This document shows positions 55,055-62,472 of a stretch of DNA of 64,000 bases, piece by piece. Both the position numbers and the translations under genes were made by a program. How positions within the stretch are numbered: position 1 is the stretch's first letter; every line of letters begins with the position of its first letter. The notes below the pieces were generated by a model, which was given only the letters and a program-made list of their open reading frames with translations, was not told the DNA's origin and searched no databases. Source of the DNA: an uncultured Prevotella sp. (GTDB lineage Bacteria; Bacteroidota; Bacteroidia; Bacteroidales; Bacteroidaceae); contig CAMVUM010000003.1 of assembly GCA_947170725.1 (NCBI GenBank), positions 62,001 through 126,000 on the forward strand, read 5' to 3'.

Positions 55055-55885
55055 ATGGGCAAGACTGTAACCACATACTTAATTGATGGAGATCCCAAAG
55101 GAACTCAATACGCATTTATCAGTAATAAGATTTGCCAGATGTTTGTTGTACCACGCTCCAACCTCTCATATCTAAATACGCAAGAGAAGTTGCAGAAGCC
55201 TGCATTTTACATCTTGATAGGTGAGGATGAGGCGACAAAACCTCAGGCATATATTGGGGAAACGGAGAATTTCCGTGAGCGAGTGAAAGACCACGACAGC
55301 AAGAAAGCATTTTGGCAGAAGGCTCTCATATTTGTGTCAAAAGATGCCGATATGACCAAAGCAGATGTGCAATATTTAGAACACAAGGCAATAGCCGAAG
55401 CAAAGAAAGCCAATACGTTTATATTGACCGACAATAAGCAGACACCCAAGGCTCCAAATTTGCCCGAATATCAGCAAGACTCAATGGATGAGTTCTTCGA
55501 AGATGTGAAGTTCTTAGCATCGTTCATCGGTTGTAATATCTTCGAGGTATCACAACCAAAGGCTGAACATCTTTTCTATACCAAAGGTCGTGGCTGTGAG
55601 GCAAAGGGCTTTTATAATTCCAATGGTTTTACCGTTTTGAAAGGTAGTTTGATAGCCAAGACTATGGTACCATCGTTTAATTGGAAAGAAAAAAGAGAAA
55701 ATTTATTGCAAGAATATACTACGGTTGAGGACGACAAATTGGTAATGAACTCCGATAAAACTTTCTCAAGCCCAAGTACTGCCGCTGACTTTTGTATAGG
55801 TAGCAGTAATAATGGCTGGCTCGTGTGGAAAGATGAAGAAGGTAACACATTGGATTCAGTTTACAGAAAACAGTTGGAATTATGA
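55055..55885 (+). CDS. GIY-YIG nuclease-like protein with DUF4357
   Basis: The 276-residue protein contains a GIY-YIG-type fold: FYILIGEDE (about 51-59), AYIGETENFRERVKDHD (about 65-81) and a conserved glutamate further on (LEHKAIAEA). The C-terminal part (SSPSTAADFCIGSSNNGWLVWKDEEGN) is DUF4357, a small domain often attached to GIY-YIG proteins near restriction systems. The first catalytic segment is altered (LIGE rather than GIY), so nuclease activity should be tested. The stop overlaps the next ATG by 4 bases. Confidence 0.8.
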   Translation: MGKTVTTYLIDGDPKGTQYAFISNKICQMFVVPRSNLSYLNTQEKLQKPAFYILIGEDEATKPQAYIGETENFRERVKDHDSKKAFWQKALIFVSKDADMTKADVQYLEHKAIAEAKKANTFILTDNKQTPKAPNLPEYQQDSMDEFFEDVKFLASFIGCNIFEVSQPKAEHLFYTKGRGCEAKGFYNSNGFTVLKGSLIAKTMVPSFNWKEKRENLLQEYTTVEDDKLVMNSDKTFSSPSTAADFCIGSSNNGWLVWKDEEGNTLDSVYRKQLEL

Positions 55886-56613
55886 ACAAATATAGAGAAC
55901 AGTTAAATAGATGTATTCAAGTTGTTGATAGTGTTCGTAATATGATTAATGTACGACGGATTCCTAGTAACGCTATCAGTTATAATGACCTTTATAGTGC
56001 TTTATATCAATTAATACCATTAATCCCTGAGGAGTATCATCTATTTAGAGACAGGTTGAGAGATAAGATACTACCTAACTTAAAAACATCGGATCTAATC
56101 TCGGTGAATCAATTTGGTCAACAACTAGTAACTCCACAGAATGGTATTAACCCATACTCTTTTGGCGAAGTTATAGCAACTATTACATATTTAAATGGAT
56201 ATGGCAATAACAATTCATCGTCTATTTGGGATAATATACATCCACAAATAATTTCTATTGCTAAAGGTCGTTTTGATGACGGATATTATGCAGATGCAGT
56301 AGAAGCTGCATTTAAAGAAATAAACACGCGAGTTAAGAAAATATACAGAGATAGGACATCGGTAGAGAAAGATGGTGCAAAATTAATGCAAGCCGCATTC
56401 TCCATTCAGAATCCAATAATTAGACTTGGAGATACATCCACAGAAACAGGTGCTAATATACAACAAGGATATATGGAAATGTTTGTTGGTGCGATGATAG
56501 GAATTAGGAATCCTCAAGCCCATAATAACTTACTAGTTTCTAAAGATAAAGCTATTAGAAAACTGCATTTTGCAAGTATGTTAATGTATAAGATTGATGA
56601 TGAACTCGTTTAG
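55882..56613 (+). CDS. Ymh-like (TIGR02391) protein
   Basis: The C-terminal half of this 243-residue protein has the conserved pattern of the TIGR02391/Ymh family: HPQIISIAKGRFDDGYYADAVEAAF, then KEINTRVKKIY, DGAKLMQAAFS and GAMIGIRNPQAHNN. Such proteins resemble HEPN-like all-helical folds and occur in defence islands and prophages, sometimes as abortive-infection components. The RNPxAH motif looks like an RxxxxH-type RNase centre but is not proven so. It overlaps the GIY-YIG gene, which suggests that the two products act together. Confidence 0.75.
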   Translation: MNKYREQLNRCIQVVDSVRNMINVRRIPSNAISYNDLYSALYQLIPLIPEEYHLFRDRLRDKILPNLKTSDLISVNQFGQQLVTPQNGINPYSFGEVIATITYLNGYGNNNSSSIWDNIHPQIISIAKGRFDDGYYADAVEAAFKEINTRVKKIYRDRTSVEKDGAKLMQAAFSIQNPIIRLGDTSTETGANIQQGYMEMFVGAMIGIRNPQAHNNLLVSKDKAIRKLHFASMLMYKIDDELV

Positions 56614-56631
56614 TTATTAGATAGAATTCTT

Positions 56632-58014
56632 ATGACCGAAACTAATCGCATAGAATATAAAAGAGAATTAACTTCCGAACTTGATATTGAGAAGGAGGTT
56701 GTGGCATTCCTTAACTACAAGGAGGGCGGATACATCTATATTGGCATTGATAAGGATGGTTCAATTGTGGGTGTGAACAATGTGGATGATTGTATGCTGA
56801 GGTTGAAAGACCGCATCAAGCACAACATTTCGCCTTCGGCTATGGGACTGTTTGATATTGCTGAGGAACACAAGGATGGGCGTAGCATTATAAAAGTTAC
56901 TGTAGCGAGTGGAATTGAAAAGCCATATTTCAAAACAAAATATGGTATGACTCCGCGAGGTGCGTATATACGTGTGGGGACATCGGCAGAGCCTATGCCG
57001 CAAGAACAGATTGACCGATTGTTCGCTATACGTACTCGCAATTCCATCGGACGCATTGTATCTAACCGCCAAGATTTGAGTTTTGAGCAGTTGCGTATCT
57101 ACTACGATGAGCGAGGCAAAAGACTCAATGATAACTTTAAACGCACTTTGGAGTTGCTCACAGATGATGGTAAATACAACTATGTTGCCTATCTATTGGC
57201 TGATGAGAACGGCAATTCAATCAAGGTTGCGAAGTATTCAAGCCTTGACCGCTGCGATTTGCTGGAGAACAATGAATATGGCTATTGCTCTCTCATCAAA
57301 GCTACTAAAAGTGTGTTATCAAAGTTGGATATTGAAAATAAGGTTGCTGCAACGATAACTCCAATGGAGCGTATTGAAACGCCTTTGTGGAATAAGGTTG
57401 CTTTGCGCGAGGCTGTTATTAATGCTATCGTGCATAATGACTATTCGTTTGAAGTTCCGCCCAAGTTTGAGATATTTCCCGACAGACTTGAAATAACCTC
57501 AGTAGGTCGTTTGCCTGAATCTCTTACAAAAGAAGAGTTCTTCAACGGCATATCAATCCCCCGTAACAAGGAGTTGATGCGTATCTATCGCGATGTGGAA
57601 TTGGTAGAGTCGTTAGGTTCTGGCATTCCTCGTATTCTGCGTGCATACGGTGAAGATTGTTTCAAGTTTACAGATAACTTTATTCGTATTACTTTGCCTA
57701 TTAGTGTGCAAGATGGCACCCAGTCGGTGCCAAGTGAGCAAGTAGGTGTACAAGTTGGTGAACAGGTTAAAATGCTGATACATAGCATAAATAATAGAGA
57801 GTTATCTGTGGATGAAATATTGGAAGTGTACAAGTTGCTTTACAAGCAAGTGTACAAGTCAAAATGGTATTTTAAGAAACATACCATTCACCCTTCTATG
57901 TTTGACGGCTATGTAGAGATGACATATCCTTATAGCCCTAATCACCCTAAGCAAAAGTATCGTCTTACGACAAAAGGATTACAATTGTTAGATTCTCTCA
58001 ACCATAACAAATAG
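56632..58014 (+). CDS. AlbA_2 (Schlafen-like) and HATPase-domain protein
   Basis: The 460-residue protein begins with an AlbA_2 domain (about 5-125: RIEYKRELTSELDIEKEVVAFLNYKEGGYIYIGID), followed by a GHKL ATPase-like domain (about 250-350, ALREAVINAIVHNDYSF) and ends with a winged-helix-like segment (PNHPKQKYRLTTKG). Proteins of this layout are often called transcriptional regulators but are frequent in defence islands. A damaged relative lies in the same element on the other strand (46817-47240). The gene starts 18 bases after the Ymh-like gene. Confidence 0.85.
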   Translation: MTETNRIEYKRELTSELDIEKEVVAFLNYKEGGYIYIGIDKDGSIVGVNNVDDCMLRLKDRIKHNISPSAMGLFDIAEEHKDGRSIIKVTVASGIEKPYFKTKYGMTPRGAYIRVGTSAEPMPQEQIDRLFAIRTRNSIGRIVSNRQDLSFEQLRIYYDERGKRLNDNFKRTLELLTDDGKYNYVAYLLADENGNSIKVAKYSSLDRCDLLENNEYGYCSLIKATKSVLSKLDIENKVAATITPMERIETPLWNKVALREAVINAIVHNDYSFEVPPKFEIFPDRLEITSVGRLPESLTKEEFFNGISIPRNKELMRIYRDVELVESLGSGIPRILRAYGEDCFKFTDNFIRITLPISVQDGTQSVPSEQVGVQVGEQVKMLIHSINNRELSVDEILEVYKLLYKQVYKSKWYFKKHTIHPSMFDGYVEMTYPYSPNHPKQKYRLTTKGLQLLDSLNHNK

Positions 58015-58019
58015 ATTAT

Positions 58020-58172
58020 ATGTATACCGAAGAAGAGGAGTACGGAAACTACAAAAGTTGGCGAGAGGATATGGAATTCATAGATAGATATATGGATAGA
58101 CTTGACCAATTTTTGAATGGAGAAACTAGGAGGCATAATCAATCATTAGACCAAGATGAACGAACAAAATAA
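58020..58172 (+). CDS. Small acidic protein (50 aa) overlapping the RhuM start
   Basis: A 50-residue frame (MYTEEEEYGNYKSW onwards, ending DQDERTK) starts 5 bases after the preceding stop and overlaps the RhuM start by 17 bases. It is highly charged, with many E, D and R, and likely helical. The tight packing and overlap suggest translational coupling with the RhuM gene, and small acidic partners are common in toxin-antitoxin-like pairs. No family is recognised. Confidence 0.45.
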   Translation: MYTEEEEYGNYKSWREDMEFIDRYMDRLDQFLNGETRRHNQSLDQDERTK

Positions 58173-59154
58173 AATCATACTTTATCAAGACGACAACGAA
58201 ATAACTCGTGTTTCCGTGCGTTTTGCCGATGAAGATTTGTGGCTGACACAAAATCAGTTGGCAGATATATATTGTACTACAAAACAGAATATCAGTCAGC
58301 ACATAGATAACATCTTAAATGATGGAGAGCTTGACTCAAATCGAACTGTAAAGGATTTCTTGACAGTTCGACAAGAAGGCAAACGCCAAGTTCAGCGCAG
58401 CGTGTTGCACTATAACCTCGACATGGTTATAGCTTTGGGCTATCGTGTCCAGTCGCATGTGGCAACTCGTTTCCGTCGTTGGGCTACACAGCGACTTCAT
58501 GAGTATATCCAGAAAGGATTTGCTATGGATGATGAACGGTTGAAGCAAGGTGGTAACCGCTATTTCCGTGAGTTGCTCCAGCGCATCAGGGATATTCGCA
58601 GCAGTGAGCGTAATTTCTATCAGCAGGTCACGGATATTTATGCCACCGCTACGGACTATGACCCACGCGATGAGATGACGAAAATGTTTTTCGCTACCGT
58701 GCAGAACAAGCTGCATTATGCCATTCATGAGAATACGGCAGCCGAGGTTATCTACAATCGCGTGGACAATGAAAAGCCGTTTGTGGGTATGACGAACTTC
58801 AAGGGTAACTATGTTACTAAGGACGATGTGAAGATAGCCAAAAACTATTTGTCAGAGATTGAACTCCAACGCTTAAACTTGCTTGTTTCCGGTTTCTTGG
58901 ATTTTGCCGAGTTCCAAGCGTTGGAAATGAACCCTATGACAATGAAAGATTGGATAGAGGCACTGGACAACCAGATTATTGCTCACAAGCGGAAAGTGCT
59001 GATTGGCAAGGGAAGTATTTCACATAAACAGGCGATTGAAAAGGCTGAAAAGGAGTTCGCCATCTATCGCAAACGCGAAATGAATTTACTTGAAAGTGAT
59101 TTTGATAGAGAAATCAAGAAATTAAGAGACAATAATGGCAATAGTTCAAAGTAA
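58156..59154 (+). CDS. RhuM family protein
   Basis: The 332-residue protein has the RhuM layout: an N-terminal HTH-like region (RFADEDLWLTQNQLADIYCTTKQNISQHIDNI), then HYNLDMVIALGYRVQSHVATRFRRWATQRLHEYI, and a long helical C-terminal half with LQRLNLLVSGFLDFAEFQALEMNPMTMKDWIEALD. RhuM proteins are widespread in Bacteroidetes mobile elements and are often labelled as virulence or Fic-associated proteins; their activity is not established. It is the last gene of the element. Its codon use is less AT-rich than that of the other cargo genes. Confidence 0.85.
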   Translation: MNEQNKIILYQDDNEITRVSVRFADEDLWLTQNQLADIYCTTKQNISQHIDNILNDGELDSNRTVKDFLTVRQEGKRQVQRSVLHYNLDMVIALGYRVQSHVATRFRRWATQRLHEYIQKGFAMDDERLKQGGNRYFRELLQRIRDIRSSERNFYQQVTDIYATATDYDPRDEMTKMFFATVQNKLHYAIHENTAAEVIYNRVDNEKPFVGMTNFKGNYVTKDDVKIAKNYLSEIELQRLNLLVSGFLDFAEFQALEMNPMTMKDWIEALDNQIIAHKRKVLIGKGSISHKQAIEKAEKEFAIYRKREMNLLESDFDREIKKLRDNNGNSSK

Positions 59155-59291
59155 ATCACTACCTTTGCACCAAGAAATCATCCGCTGCAACGATGCGCGA
59201 AACGCAGAAGTCCAACGGTGGAGCAATCGGAGGAGTTTACTGTCAAGCTGATTCTGAAAGTGATGATATACAGCCACTTGTGGATTAATCA

Positions 59292-59310
59292 CGATTCCTG
59301 GTGGCACCAC
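59292..59310 (+). repeat. attR, 19-bp core
   Basis: CGATTCCTGGTGGCACCAC, identical to 40722-40740; marks the right boundary of the element. Similarity to attL goes on for about 55 bases (the terminator region), with mismatches. Confidence 0.92.
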
Positions 59311-59334
59311 CTCCAAAAAAGCGAAAGACAGTAA

Positions 59335-59366
59335 AATCCTGATTCCCAAACGGAATCAGGATTTTT
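59335..59366 (+). terminator. Original tRNA-Phe terminator displaced by the element
   Basis: AATCCTGATTCC pairs with GGAATCAGGATT, followed by T bases. It now has no tRNA in front of it, consistent with displacement by the insertion. Confidence 0.75.
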
Positions 59367-59473
59367 ATTTTCCGAGAATTTAGCGGTATTCATCTTACCA
59401 AGATTTATAGTTCTTGCTATATATGACTCTGATGATAAAAGTTGTTTGGGAAAACAGTTATCCGTATATATAG

Positions 59474-59508
59474 AAATACCGCCCAAAACACTTGTTCTGA
59501 GCGGTATT
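59474..59508 (-). terminator. Terminator of the esterase gene
   Basis: AATACCGC and GCGGTATT pair on the minus strand, followed by a pyrimidine-rich stretch. It lies 55 bases after the stop of the esterase gene. Confidence 0.6.
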
Positions 59509-59563
59509 ATTAGCAAGGTTAGTTAGGGTCATGTCGCAAATAATCACCTATACTAAAATACGG

Positions 59564-60427
59564 TTACTGCTTCAACCATGCTTTCAATTCAAGCATCAGC
59601 TCAAAATGATAGGGGAAACTCTGGCGGATTCCCCATCCGTGGCCTCCTGTGGGATAGACGTGGAGAGAGGCCGGGACGTCGTGACGGTAGCACTCAAGAT
59701 AATAGTTTGTACCGTTGGCCGGCAGCACATCGTGATCATCGTCACTAAGGACAATGAGCGCACGGGGTGTCGCACGGGTTACCTGAAGGTCCGTGCTGTA
59801 TTCGCGCTGCAGACGTTTGCCTGGATGGAGTCCCAACAGGTTATTGTGGGAACCGCCATGACCGAAGTCAGGGTCCATTGTTATGACGGGATAGAAAAGA
59901 ATCTGGAAGTTCGGTGCCACCTCACCCTGCGATCGCGTGGCTATGACCGAAGCAAGATGGCCGCCGGCCGAAAATCCCATTATACCCACCTTATTCTTGT
60001 CTACATGCCACGCGGCTGCATTGCGGCGCACAAGACGCATGGCCTCTTCAGCGTCACCTACCGGCACGGCGGGATTGCCGTGAGGCATACGGTATTTAAG
60101 AACAAGCACTGCAACTCCCTGACCATTGAGGAACGGCGCCCATCCATGCCCTTCATGGTCCATAGCCAGATGGTCATAACCGCCACCCGGACAGATTACT
60201 ACGGCCTGCCCCGTGGCCAGCTTTTCCTCCGGAAGATAGACATAAACACGTGCCGTGTCTTGCGCGTCACTGCTCTTCACGGGAGCCCCGGAAGGCCAAA
60301 GGTCCAGCGTGAAAGCGTTTTGGGCACACAGCATGACCGGAACGGCCATTGCCTGAAAGAGAGTGATGAGCACGAGAGACGTCAGACGTCTCCACCGACG
60401 AGCGGTCTTGAAATTCTGTAAGGTCAT
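59564..60427 (-). CDS. Exported alpha/beta hydrolase (esterase/lipase)
   Basis: The 287-residue protein has a signal peptide (about 15-36, ending MLCAQ) and an alpha/beta-hydrolase fold: VVICPGGGYDHLA for the oxyanion loop, GFSAGGH with the catalytic serine (about residue 154), a late aspartate in LSDDDHDV and the histidine in GGHGWG. This pattern is typical of Bacteroidetes acetyl-xylan or carbohydrate esterases. Substrate is unknown; no other polysaccharide gene is nearby. A TATATTTG box at 60451-60458 (minus strand) is a likely promoter. Confidence 0.88.
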   Translation of the reverse strand: MTLQNFKTARRWRRLTSLVLITLFQAMAVPVMLCAQNAFTLDLWPSGAPVKSSDAQDTARVYVYLPEEKLATGQAVVICPGGGYDHLAMDHEGHGWAPFLNGQGVAVLVLKYRMPHGNPAVPVGDAEEAMRLVRRNAAAWHVDKNKVGIMGFSAGGHLASVIATRSQGEVAPNFQILFYPVITMDPDFGHGGSHNNLLGLHPGKRLQREYSTDLQVTRATPRALIVLSDDDHDVLPANGTNYYLECYRHDVPASLHVYPTGGHGWGIRQSFPYHFELMLELKAWLKQ

Positions 60428-60450
60428 GTCTGTCTGTTATTTTAGGATTG

Positions 60451-60458
60451 CAAATATA
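60451..60458 (-). promoter_or_regulatory. TAnnTTTG box of the esterase gene
   Basis: The minus strand reads TATATTTG, 24 bases before the ATG. Confidence 0.5.
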
Positions 60459-60511
60459 TTAAATTAAATCCATATAAATGGGCTGAAAAGGCAAAAAACA
60501 GGAAGGAAACC

Positions 60512-60542
60512 TTTGTTTTCTGCACAAGTTGCATTATCTTTG
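60512..60542 (+). promoter_or_regulatory. Promoter of the DUF2851 gene
   Basis: TTTG (60512-60515), exactly 19 bases, then TATCTTTG (60535-60542): a perfect match to the Bacteroidetes consensus. Start would be near 60548, giving a leader of about 20 bases. Confidence 0.85.
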
Positions 60543-60567
60543 TCATTTTATTTATAATATATCAACG

Positions 60568-61890
60568 ATGGAACAACTGCTGCACTACGTATGGAAACAC
60601 CGTCTCCTGCCGGCAACGGAACTGGCAACGACGGACGGCAAGCCGGTGGAAGTGATTGACTCGGGGCTGCACAACCACAATGCGGGTCCGGATTTTTTCA
60701 ATGCCAAGGTCCGCATCGGAAGCACGCTGTGGGTAGGAAACATCGAGATACATGACCTGTCATCCCACTGGAAAGTCCACGGCCATGACAAAGACAAAGC
60801 CTATGACAGTGTGGTGCTGCATGTCGTGGGGAAGGCAGACTGCGAGGTGACGGACAGCAACGGCCGCGCAATACCACAGTTGGAACTCACCGTGCCGCAG
60901 CAGGTGAGCGAGAACTACCGCGAGCTGATGTCTGAAGACCGTTTCCCACCATGCTACTGTATTGTTCCATCGCTCAATCGAATGACCGTAAGTTCATGGA
61001 TGGCGGCACTGCAGACAGAGCGTCTGGAACGCAAGACGGCCGACATACGCCGCAGGGCCGACCTGAAAGACGGTTCATGGGAAGAAGCTTGTTTCATAAC
61101 GCTGGCCCGCAACTATGGTTTCGGTATCAATGGCGATGCTTTCGAGGAATGGGCTGCGCATGTACCGCTGTCCGCCGTTGCCCACCATAGGGACGATCTG
61201 TTTCAGATTGAAGCCATCTTCATGGGACAGGCGGGACTGCTTGACGAGGAGTCCATACCGGAGCGGTATCGTGAGGAGGCAGTAAAAGACGGTTATTTCC
61301 GCCGCCTGAGAGACGAATACCGGTATCTGGCCCATAAATTCTCGCTCACGCCGATGGACTGGCGCCGATGGCGTTTCATGCGTCTGAGACCACAGAATTT
61401 CCCTCATATACGCATTTCGCAGCTGGCACAACTCTATCACGGGCGCCGCATGGGACTGGCCGCACTGACCGAATGTGGCTCCATTGAAGCGGTGCGCGCG
61501 CTGCTCGACACTCATGTCACGGCATATTGGGAGACCCACTACACGTTCGGATCCGAAAGCACGCGCCACAGCAAGCATCTCTCGGCGGCCTCGCTCGACC
61601 TGCTAGTCATCAATACCGCCGTACCGGTGCTCTTTGCCTATGGCCGCCACACATCACGGGAAGAGCTCTGCGAATGTGCCATCGACCTTTTGGAAAACCT
61701 TCGCCCGGAGAACAACCGCATCATACGCATGTGGCGTGAATGCGGTCTGGAGGTCCGGTCGGCCGGCGACAGTCAGGCGCTGCTCCAGCTGAAGAACGAA
61801 TATTGTGACCGCCGCGAATGTCTGCGGTGTAGAATCGGATATGAATATCTGCGCGGCAGAAAGATTGGGAAGACGCCGGAAGAGGGCTGA
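60568..61890 (+). CDS. DUF2851 family protein
   Basis: The 440-residue protein matches DUF2851, a family of unknown function widespread in Bacteroidetes: EQLLHYVWKHRLLP at the start, then VIDSGLHNHNAGPDFFNAKVRIG and WVGNIEIHDLSSHWKVHGHDKD, a region with nuclease-like acidic and histidine residues. The D-x-N and E-x-H patterns resemble PD-(D/E)XK-like folds, but I do not claim activity. ATG at 60568 is chosen; 13 further upstream codons overlap the promoter region. It may share a transcript with the thioesterase gene downstream (58 bases). Confidence 0.85.
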   Translation: MEQLLHYVWKHRLLPATELATTDGKPVEVIDSGLHNHNAGPDFFNAKVRIGSTLWVGNIEIHDLSSHWKVHGHDKDKAYDSVVLHVVGKADCEVTDSNGRAIPQLELTVPQQVSENYRELMSEDRFPPCYCIVPSLNRMTVSSWMAALQTERLERKTADIRRRADLKDGSWEEACFITLARNYGFGINGDAFEEWAAHVPLSAVAHHRDDLFQIEAIFMGQAGLLDEESIPERYREEAVKDGYFRRLRDEYRYLAHKFSLTPMDWRRWRFMRLRPQNFPHIRISQLAQLYHGRRMGLAALTECGSIEAVRALLDTHVTAYWETHYTFGSESTRHSKHLSAASLDLLVINTAVPVLFAYGRHTSREELCECAIDLLENLRPENNRIIRMWRECGLEVRSAGDSQALLQLKNEYCDRRECLRCRIGYEYLRGRKIGKTPEEG

Positions 61891-61948
61891 CCGGATGACG
61901 AAGAAAGCATGGAAAGATTGTATGTAATATAAAGATAAACGTTATAGA

Positions 61949-62341
61949 ATGGACTATATATTTGAAACAAGGATGCTGGTGCGCGACTATGAGTGCGACA
62001 TCGAGGGCATCGTGAACAACGCGAACTATCTCCATTACGCGGAACATACGCGCCATCTTTTCCTGAAAGAGCGCGGACTGAGTTTTGCCGACATGCACCG
62101 GCGCGGCACAGACGCCGTCGTGGCGCGGATGAACCTGCAGTATAAGACACCGCTGAGATGTGACGACGAGCTTATCTCACGGTTAGCCGTCCGCAAAGAA
62201 GGTCTGCGATATGTATTCCATCAGGACATCTTCCGCGCTTCCGACAACAAACTGTGCTTCCGGGGAGTGATTGATATTGTGTGTCTTGTTGACGGCCGAT
62301 TGACATCAAGCGAGGAATACGACGCGGCGTTGTTGGACTAA
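61949..62341 (+). CDS. Hotdog-fold acyl-CoA thioesterase
   Basis: The 130-residue protein has the 4HBT pattern: VRDYECDIEGIVNNANYLHYAEHTRH, with the conserved D-x-x-G-x-V-N-N-x-x-Y around residues 17-27, followed by the strand region RMNLQYKTPLRCDDEL. This class hydrolyses acyl-CoA or acyl-ACP thioesters. The specific substrate is not evident. It lies between the DUF2851 gene and dprA on the same strand. Confidence 0.9.
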   Translation: MDYIFETRMLVRDYECDIEGIVNNANYLHYAEHTRHLFLKERGLSFADMHRRGTDAVVARMNLQYKTPLRCDDELISRLAVRKEGLRYVFHQDIFRASDNKLCFRGVIDIVCLVDGRLTSSEEYDAALLD

Positions 62342-62472
62342 GGGTGTTTTTGAGGAAGTTTTTCGTGGAGGGAGGAAGGCGGAATAAGAATAGCGTGTCA
62401 AGCATTTCTCCATCCTCACTCCACCCACCACACTCTTCTATCTCAACGAATAAACAAAAGAATAAAGACCGG

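Larger units (their letters stand above)
40722..59310. mobile_element. Integrative mobilizable element with defence cargo (18.6 kb)
   Basis: The element is bounded by exact 19-bp repeats of the tRNA-Phe 3' end (40722-40740 and 59292-59310). Next to the left end is a tyrosine recombinase gene reading inwards; then come two excisionase-like genes, a DUF3408-like gene, a MobC/relaxase operon, and an AT-rich cargo (47288-58172). No type IV secretion, coupling ATPase or replication gene is visible, so it needs a helper conjugative element. The cargo is a type IC restriction system with PrrC plus five further genes. The element also carries its own copy of the tRNA terminator (40766-40797), resembling the host's original now found at 59335-59366. 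Confidence 0.92.
59155..59563. other. Right end of the element and host spacer
   Basis: The stretch holds a candidate recombinase arm site (59210-59233) resembling 40847-40870, attR (59292-59310), the original tRNA-Phe terminator (59335-59366) and the terminator of the esterase gene (59474-59508). No gene is seen. Confidence 0.6.

Noticed and set aside
40722..59310. Complete conjugative element or prophage
   Set aside because: No VirB4/TraG-like ATPase, coupling protein, pore genes, capsid, terminase or tail genes are visible; only mobilization genes are present.
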